6,797 nucleotides of DNA, from assembly GCA_007118195.1 (NCBI GenBank), contig SKSA01000323.1:1-6797 (forward strand), read 5' to 3'. The notes beneath the pieces were generated by a model. The model did not search any database. It was given only the letters and a program-made list of their open reading frames with translations, and was not told the DNA's origin. Source of the stretch: Anaerobacillus sp. Lineage in GTDB: Bacteria; Bacillota; Bacilli; Bacillales; Anaerobacillaceae. Numbering within the stretch: the stretch's first letter is position 1; every line of letters starts with the position of its first letter. Below, piece by piece: positions 5,145-6,797 of this stretch. Both the position numbers and the translations under genes were made by a program.

Positions 5145-5510
5145 TTAATTTGAGTAGCTGATTTGACCAATAGCTTCTGCAATAGTTTCTAACGTTGAAA
5201 CATCGGTAACGTCAAAAGCAATTGCTTGTTTACTACGAACAACCATAACACCGACCTGTTGCTCTACTGAATTCGTAATCGGGAATTTTAACTGACCGTT
5301 ATATTCCCAGCCTAGATCATCCTCTTCGTCAGAAGCAGCTGCTAATTGTAAGCTTTCATCGTCCGATTTAAGATAAATCCCTACCCAATCTATGTACGGA
5401 ACTTCTTGAACAAGACTTTTAACCGTTTTTTCAAAGACCGATTGAGAACTTTTCTTTTTATACACTTCGGCCATAATTTGTAATGATGCTACGTCTGTTG
5501 GTATCGACAT
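5145..5510 (-). CDS. Small GAF domain protein lacking cysteines
   Basis: A 121-residue cytoplasmic protein that is essentially one GAF domain, a fold used for ligand sensing or, in free-methionine-R-sulfoxide reductase (fRMsr), catalysis. Visible pattern: N-terminal helices (1-36), the strand DWVGIYL (41-47) typical of the fRMsr-like GAF group, an acidic loop DEEDDLGWEY (61-70), LKFPI (74-78), VGVMVVRSK (86-94) and a C-terminal helix TLETIAEAIGQI (106-117). There is no Cys at all, so it cannot use the thiol chemistry of fRMsr and is more likely a binding protein. No output domain is attached. The ATG at 5510-5508 follows AAGGAGAGG (5527-5519 on the minus strand) at eight bases. It converges on pdaA and diverges from the glycosylase gene. 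No convincing promoter is visible on the minus strand, though the upstream region is AT-rich. Ligand and function are unknown. Confidence 0.85.
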   Translation of the reverse strand: MSIPTDVASLQIMAEVYKKKSSQSVFEKTVKSLVQEVPYIDWVGIYLKSDDESLQLAAASDEEDDLGWEYNGQLKFPITNSVEQQVGVMVVRSKQAIAFDVTDVSTLETIAEAIGQISYSN

Positions 5511-5633
5511 AAATTTAACCTCTCCTTAACCTTGATTACTTTTATTATTTTAACAAAAAAAACAATAGCTGTGATGTAGTAAGTTTAGGAAGTTTTTTAG
5601 AGTATTATCACTATAAATGAAGAAGTTAGGCGA

Positions 5634-5661
5634 TTGTTCCATTTTTTGCTTATGATATAAT
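5634..5661 (+). promoter_or_regulatory. Extended -10 sigma-A promoter of the yfjP-yfjO operon
   Basis: The -35 is TTGTTC (5634-5639), followed by a 16-base spacer and -10 TATAAT (5656-5661). TG at 5653-5654 makes an extended -10. Transcription should start near 5668, leaving a leader of under 30 bases before the ATG at 5696. Confidence 0.75.
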
Positions 5662-5680
5662 CGTAATCGAGCTATGGAGT

Positions 5681-5687
5681 AGAGGAG
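5681..5687 (+). promoter_or_regulatory. Ribosome binding site deciding the yfjP start
   Basis: AGAGGAG ends eight bases before ATG at 5696, a normal distance. It overlaps the in-frame GTG at 5687 and so cannot serve it. A weaker GGAG at 5676-5679 could serve the GTG, so that start is not fully excluded. Confidence 0.55.
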
Positions 5688-5695
5688 TGATAGAT

Positions 5696-6571
5696 ATGGA
5701 TTTACAAATCGCAGGTCCTTATAATTATACTCGTGTTTTACAACGCTTAAGTTATGACCCTCTTCATACGATCGATCAAAATTCGATGAAGATCCCTTTG
5801 AAAATATATGGAGAACACGTTGTAGCTACGGTTTCGTTCTCGGGGAATACCGAAAAAGCACAATGCAATATTGAACTCCCCTCTGATTTTGAAGAAGAAG
5901 GCGTTCGTAAAATAACGGATATTTTTCAATTAGATCGGTCATTACTTGAAGTGAATGAGCATTTTTTACATACTGATTTAGCACCGCTTTTCGGGCAATT
6001 TTCGGGAATGCCACTAACGCGCGATTTTGACCTTTATTTTTGCATGATGAAAACGATCATCCATCAACAGCTGAACATTCGTTTTGCCTATACATTAACG
6101 GAGCGATTTGTGAAAAGCTTTGGTACGGAAAAGGATGGTGTTTGGTTTTATCCATCTCCAGAGGCGGTCAGCGAGTTAGACTATGAAGATTTGCGGAAGT
6201 TACAATTTAGTCAGCGTAAAGCGGAATACGTCATTGACACATCGAGGTTAATCGCTAAAGGAGAATTAGATTTAGAGGAATTAGCGTTGCTCCCAGATGA
6301 AGAAGTCATTGACACGTTAATAAAAATAAGAGGAGTCGGTTACTGGACTGCTGAAAACATATTACTATTCGGTTTAGGGCGCAAAAATTTATTTCCAGTC
6401 AAAGACATCGGTATTCAAAACGCTGTGAAAAAGCTATACAACCTTGATGAAAAACCATCGATTGAACATTTAGTCAAGCTTAGTGAAGCTTGGTCACCAT
6501 TTAAAAGCTATGCATCCCTTTATTTATGGGAGAGCTTAGATAATCAAAAAGCACCGGAGTTGAAAAAATGA
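5696..6571 (+). CDS. yfjP: DNA-3-methyladenine glycosylase, AlkA/YfjP type
   Basis: Base-excision-repair enzyme that cleaves the N-glycosidic bond of alkylated purines such as 3-methyladenine. From ATG at 5696 it has 291 residues, close to E. coli AlkA (282) and B. subtilis YfjP. The N-terminal part (about 1-95) is the beta-rich AlkA_N-like region. The helix-hairpin-helix-GPD part follows: [14 protein letters not shown] (121-134), hairpin [13 protein letters not shown] (211-223), and VKDIGIQ with the expected catalytic Asp237, aligned to AlkA Asp238. [13 protein letters not shown] (266-278) matches the AlkA C-terminal W-P-SYA-W pattern. No four-Cys iron-sulfur motif is present, so it is not EndoIII-like. 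The GTG at 5687 would add three residues, but the ribosome site AGAGGAG suits the ATG. Its stop overlaps the next start (ATGA, 6568-6571), so the two genes form an operon. Confidence 0.9.
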   Translation: MDLQIAGPYNYTRVLQRLSYDPLHTIDQNSMKIPLKIYGEHVVATVSFSGNTEKAQCNIELPSDFEEEGVRKITDIFQLDRSLLEVNEHFLHTDLAPLFGQFSGMPLTRDFDLYFCMMKTIIHQQLNIRFAYTLTERFVKSFGTEKDGVWFYPSPEAVSELDYEDLRKLQFSQRKAEYVIDTSRLIAKGELDLEELALLPDEEVIDTLIKIRGVGYWTAENILLFGLGRKNLFPVKDIGIQNAVKKLYNLDEKPSIEHLVKLSEAWSPFKSYASLYLWESLDNQKAPELKK

Positions 6572-6797
6572 AAAATAAAAAAGTGTTGATAGAAAAAGGG
6601 CAAGAGTTTCCGCTCACAATTAAGCGTCTCGGCATTAATGGCGAGGGTGTCGGTTATTTTAAAAGACAAGTCGTCTTCGTGCCAGGAGCTCTCCCGGGTG
6701 AAGAAGTCGTCGTGACAGTTACCGATGTAAAAGAGAAATTTTCTGAAGCAAAGGTGAAAAAGATCCGTAAAAAATCTCAAGATCGTATTCAACCACC
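6568..6797 (+). CDS. yfjO: TRAM-domain RNA (uracil-C5)-methyltransferase, TrmA/RlmD/YfjO family (N-terminal fragment, runs off the window)
   Basis: Only the first 76 codons plus two bases are present. They encode a TRAM RNA-binding domain: the pattern [20 protein letters not shown] (18-37), [12 protein letters not shown] (38-49) and a basic end [16 protein letters not shown]. This is the usual opening of SAM-dependent 23S rRNA uracil-C5 methyltransferases (RlmD, RlmCD) and their paralogue YfjO; the PP at the edge should precede the iron-sulfur CGGC region and, later, the methyltransferase domain. Which paralogue this is cannot be proved from the fragment; gene order next to yfjP favours YfjO. 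The ATG at 6568 overlaps the glycosylase stop by four bases and has GGAG (6556-6559) eight bases upstream inside yfjP, so translation is probably coupled. The protein is cut by the window edge, not by mutation. Confidence 0.88.
   Translation, partial: MKNKKVLIEKGQEFPLTIKRLGINGEGVGYFKRQVVFVPGALPGEEVVVTVTDVKEKFSEAKVKKIRKKSQDRIQP

Noticed and set aside
5747..6014. Two overlapping minus-strand open frames inside the glycosylase gene
   Set aside because: Both are antisense shadows of yfjP without start signals or family likeness.
6544..6792. 82-codon minus-strand open frame at the right edge
   Set aside because: It is antisense to the TRAM domain of the methyltransferase, which reads clearly on the plus strand with a good start.
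1..6797. CRISPR array, tRNA, rRNA, insertion sequence, prophage or defence system
   Set aside because: No regularly spaced repeats, no cloverleaf, no transposase or integrase reading frame, and no defence-type domain was found on either strand.

Overview
The window looks like the chromosome of a low-GC Gram-positive endospore former of the family Bacillaceae. The evidence is AT-rich intergenic DNA, strong Bacillus-type ribosome binding sites (AAAGGGG, AGGAGAGG), TTG starts, sigma-A-like promoters, a spore-cortex gene (pdaA) and a gene set that matches, from memory, the Bacillus subtilis yfjO-yfjP-...-pdaA(yfjS)-yfjT-yfkAB neighbourhood. Species cannot be fixed from the sequence.

Layout. Bases 1-1040 (minus strand) hold most of the radical SAM protein YfkAB, cut by the window edge just after its C-terminal CxCxxxxC motif. 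A 347-base divergent regulatory region follows. It contains a perfect 22-bp palindrome centred on the predicted yfkAB -10 box, a cluster of TACAT repeats, two small hairpins and the promoter of a small YfjT/SE1561-type protein (1388-1576, plus strand). After a terminator come a histidine phosphatase (1703-2344) and a one-chain class I iron-sulfur fumarase (2469-4004). The fumarase has its own promoter, a good candidate CcpA cre site and a strong terminator. Next are pdaA (4189-4980), a 110-base nested hairpin between convergent genes, a small cysteine-free GAF protein on the minus strand (5145-5510), a YfjP/AlkA-type DNA glycosylase (5696-6571) and, overlapping it by ATGA, the start of a TRAM-domain RNA methyltransferase of the TrmA/RlmD/YfjO family (6568 to the edge).

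How the genes relate. The backbone is a conserved Bacillus gene order with mostly housekeeping functions: nucleic-acid repair and RNA modification (yfjP-yfjO, probably translationally coupled), spore cortex maturation (pdaA) and an orphan radical SAM enzyme. Relative to B. subtilis as remembered, the phosphatase and fumarase lie between yfjT and pdaA, and the GAF gene lies where yfjQ/yfjR would be. The fumarase links to the TCA cycle and plausibly to carbon catabolite control.

I see no CRISPR array, tRNA, rRNA, transposase, prophage or defence system. The most interesting signals are regulatory and structural: the palindrome on the yfkAB promoter and the long hairpin whose only non-Watson-Crick pairs are all G-U pairs in the plus-strand RNA.
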